Shown: positions 62,282 to 64,000 of the stretch, piece by piece | How positions within the stretch are numbered: position 1 is the first letter of the stretch | Layout of the letters: each line of letters begins with the position of its first letter | Assembly (NCBI GenBank): GCA_965277695.1 | Contig: CBDIDQ010000014.1 | Location: 1 to 64,000, forward strand | Source of the DNA: JABSOG01 sp965277695 | Lineage (GTDB): Bacteria; Pseudomonadota; Gammaproteobacteria; Enterobacterales; Alteromonadaceae | DNA length: 64,000 nucleotides | Direction: 5' to 3' | Notes under the pieces: generated by a model | Database searches by the model: none | Told to the model about the DNA's origin: nothing | Seen by the model: the letters and a program-made list of their open reading frames with translations, nothing else | Position numbers and translations under genes: made by a program

Positions 62282-63685
62282 TTGTTTGTCGGTCGAAAAA
62301 AAGAGTTAAAGCAACTGTCTGAATGGGCTGATAAAAAACAGGCTAAGGTTATTGTGTTAACTGGTCGCCGTCGTGTAGGGAAAAGCTGCCTCGTCAAATA
62401 TTTTGGTGAAAACCAGACAAAACCCTATTATGAATTGATCGGACAACCGCCAGGTAAAAATAATAGAAAGTCTGCTGAACTGGCTAACATTTCTCAACAA
62501 ATTGCTGATACGTTTAATACCCACCGACCGATGCTTCATGACTGGGAGCAGGCATTAGATGTCATTGCCGACGGTGTTAAAGGTGGCAACTGTATCTTGA
62601 TGATTGATGAGATTAACTGGTTTGGTAAAACCGCGCTCAATATTAGTGAAAGCTTATTCACCCTGTGGGAAAGTAAATTAAAGCAACTGCCTGCTTTCAC
62701 CTTGATCTTAACGGGATCACTGGCAGGGTGGATTGATGATAACTTTTCAAAATCGACTGCATGGTATGGGCGGATCATGTGGCAACCGATACTCCAGCCT
62801 TTATCGCTTAGCGAAGCCTTGTCATTCATTCCATTAGCTAAAAGAAAAAGAATGACCCCCTGGGAGCAGTTAAGTTATTCAATGGTTGCTGGAGGCATAC
62901 CCCAGTATTTGGAGGTCATCAATTACTCAAAAACCATCGAAGAGAATTTGCTCAACTTGGCTTATGCCAGCAGTGGTTATTTATTTAATGAGTATGAGCA
63001 ATTGATGCGAGAGCTATTTCGAGCGAAGAAAACTAAAATAAACAAGATATTGGCATCACTTGGAGATAAAAACTGTAGCGCAGATGAGCTAGCCAAAGGA
63101 TTGTTATTAAGTAAAGCAAATGGTGATCTTTATGCTGATTTGGCGATGATGGAAAAAAGCGCTTTTATCGATGTTGAGGAACAATGGGATATCACCAGTA
63201 ACAAACTATTATCCCGCAATAAGAAATATTATTTATCCGATCCTTATTTAAGATTTTATCATAAAGCCATTTTGCCCTATAAAAATAAAATAGAAAAATC
63301 AGTCGCAGCATTACCCAAAAATCTAGAGTCGTTGTTAGGCTACCAGTTTGAGTATGTTATGAGACAAAATATTGATTTAGTTTTTAAAATACTGGGGGTT
63401 AACAGCCAAGATGTTGAACACTACTCACCTTATTCTAGAGTGGGAATACAAATTGATTTATTGATTCAAACCCGACGGTTTTTCTATATCGTTGAATTGA
63501 AATTTAAAAAGGGTTTGCTCGATATCAGTGTTGTCAATAATATGATACAAAAATTAGACCGATTTGATTCCCCTCAAACAGGCAAAAGTATAAAAACGGC
63601 TATCATCCATGTTGGCGGGGTAGAGGATTGTGTTAGCGAAAGTGAATACATTGATGTTTGCGAAAATGTCATTGATTATATTTAA
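62282..63685 (+). CDS. AAA ATPase with DUF234-like nuclease-fold C-terminus
   Basis: 467 residues from TTG 62282 (AGGTG just upstream; TTG 62255 in the same frame lies inside the repeat arm). FVGRKKELKQL and LTGRRRVGKSCLVKYF are the start and Walker A of the archaeal-type ATPase family. LMIDEINW is Walker B and LILTGS sensor 1. A winged-helix region follows, and the C-terminus has QIDLLIQTRRFFYIVELKF, a D-x(n)-ExK pattern of the PD-(D/E)XK fold. These proteins are common in archaea and patchy in bacteria, suggesting transfer. Role unknown, possibly defence or mobile-element related. Confidence 0.85.
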   Translation: MFVGRKKELKQLSEWADKKQAKVIVLTGRRRVGKSCLVKYFGENQTKPYYELIGQPPGKNNRKSAELANISQQIADTFNTHRPMLHDWEQALDVIADGVKGGNCILMIDEINWFGKTALNISESLFTLWESKLKQLPAFTLILTGSLAGWIDDNFSKSTAWYGRIMWQPILQPLSLSEALSFIPLAKRKRMTPWEQLSYSMVAGGIPQYLEVINYSKTIEENLLNLAYASSGYLFNEYEQLMRELFRAKKTKINKILASLGDKNCSADELAKGLLLSKANGDLYADLAMMEKSAFIDVEEQWDITSNKLLSRNKKYYLSDPYLRFYHKAILPYKNKIEKSVAALPKNLESLLGYQFEYVMRQNIDLVFKILGVNSQDVEHYSPYSRVGIQIDLLIQTRRFFYIVELKFKKGLLDISVVNNMIQKLDRFDSPQTGKSIKTAIIHVGGVEDCVSESEYIDVCENVIDYI

Positions 63686-63855
63686 CCGTAGGCGGCATTT
63701 AGTGATCTGAACATCCGGCTTGAGTTTCCGGCGCTAGACCACTGTGCTAACAACGAATATTGTGTTGCTTAAGACATTATGGTTCATAGATTTTTGATAA
63801 ATACTTAAGTCCACTGTCACCTAACAACTGCGCCGGGCTGCAATTAAGCAACTTT

Positions 63856-63908
63856 AGGCACAAATAATGACTGAATTTTCAATGTGATCAGTGAGTTAAC
63901 TTGTGCCT
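63856..63908. repeat. Inverted repeat between the ATPase and the last gene
   Basis: Outer arms AGGCACAA/TTGTGCCT (63856-63863, 63901-63908) and inner ACTGA/TCAGT make a nested hairpin. No T tract; purpose unclear. Confidence 0.45.
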
Positions 63909-63944
63909 TATTTAATGTGACACTGACCCGGATTATCGCGATAT

Positions 63945-64000
63945 TCAGCTAGCCTTGAGGTACTCATCGAGTGTGCCGTCAAAGTTAATCAACGTCTTAT
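63945..64000 (-). CDS. C-terminal end of a minus-strand gene (possibly an ABC-F ATPase)
   Basis: The last codons read KTLINFDGTLDEYLKAS then TGA at 63947-63945. The F-D-G-T-x-D-E-Y-L ending resembles the C-terminus of ABC-F ATPases such as YbiT, but 17 residues cannot prove it. The gene continues beyond the window. Confidence 0.45.
   Translation of the reverse strand, partial: KTLINFDGTLDEYLKAS

Noticed and set aside
63690..63860. Integron attC-like pieces (CTAACAAC, TTTAGGC)
   Set aside because: The core sites do not pair in the required R''-L''-L'-R' order, and no cassette array or integrase is present.

Overview
The window looks like chromosome of a marine gammaproteobacterium in or near the Alteromonadales. 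The grounds are the apt-dnaX-ybaB-recR-htpG-adk-hemH order, an ArcA response regulator, the smp/serB pair, and the anmK-M23 peptidase-tyrS block. Phasin-type granule proteins and a Marinobacter-type fatty acyl-CoA reductase point to storage-lipid metabolism. Base composition is moderate (roughly mid-40s % GC by eye). No rRNA, tRNA, CRISPR array or insertion sequence was recognised.

Layout. (1) 1-12.3 kb, all minus strand: a train beginning with hypF-hypC-SIS-hypD-hypE (Fe(CN)2CO cofactor assembly for [NiFe] enzymes) and continuing into an FmdE-like protein, a haem-c secreted protein, a phosphoribosyltransferase-fold protein, a DdpX/VanX-like M15 protein, a multicopper oxidase lipoprotein and a ricin-type lectin. 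No hydrogenase subunit, hypA or hypB is visible. An FNR-like box lies upstream of hypF. (2) 12.8-16 kb: DUF417 membrane protein, XRE regulator, CheY-like regulator and a TPR protein. (3) 16.3-25.3 kb: housekeeping block prfC, argS, pdxH, a TatD-family nuclease, smp, a diguanylate cyclase, serB and an alpha/beta hydrolase. (4) 25.8-35.3 kb: a secreted PPC-domain protein, a small HTH gene, arcA, a YfiR/histidine-kinase pair, the acyl-CoA reductase, two phasins and a CheY-like protein. (5) 35.4-48.8 kb: apt, dnaX (with an A9 slippery run), ybaB, recR, htpG (behind a perfect sigma-32 promoter), adk, hemH, anmK, M23 peptidase, tyrS, cnoX and a cold-shock protein. (6) 48.9-54.6 kb: small unknown proteins, including a duplicated ~80-residue family, then a compact three-gene envelope operon (OmpA lipoprotein, four-TM coiled-coil protein, periplasmic vWA-like protein). 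(7) 55.3-62.1 kb: choline/betaine locus betB (frameshifted), betA, a BCCT-like transporter and a TonB-dependent receptor. (8) 62.2-64 kb: a stand-alone AAA ATPase with a nuclease-like C-terminus behind paired inverted repeats, and the last codons of a minus-strand gene.

Two window-wide patterns stand out. First, four clear genes (multicopper oxidase, haem-c protein, hypF, betB) are broken by a single extra base, and two more may be. All are accessory genes, while every housekeeping gene is intact. Second, short perfect tandem repeats with 11-13 bp units recur in intergenic DNA and, in frame at 12 bp, inside genes. The best candidates for something undescribed are the hyp-plus-accessory train in (1) and the three-gene envelope operon in (6).
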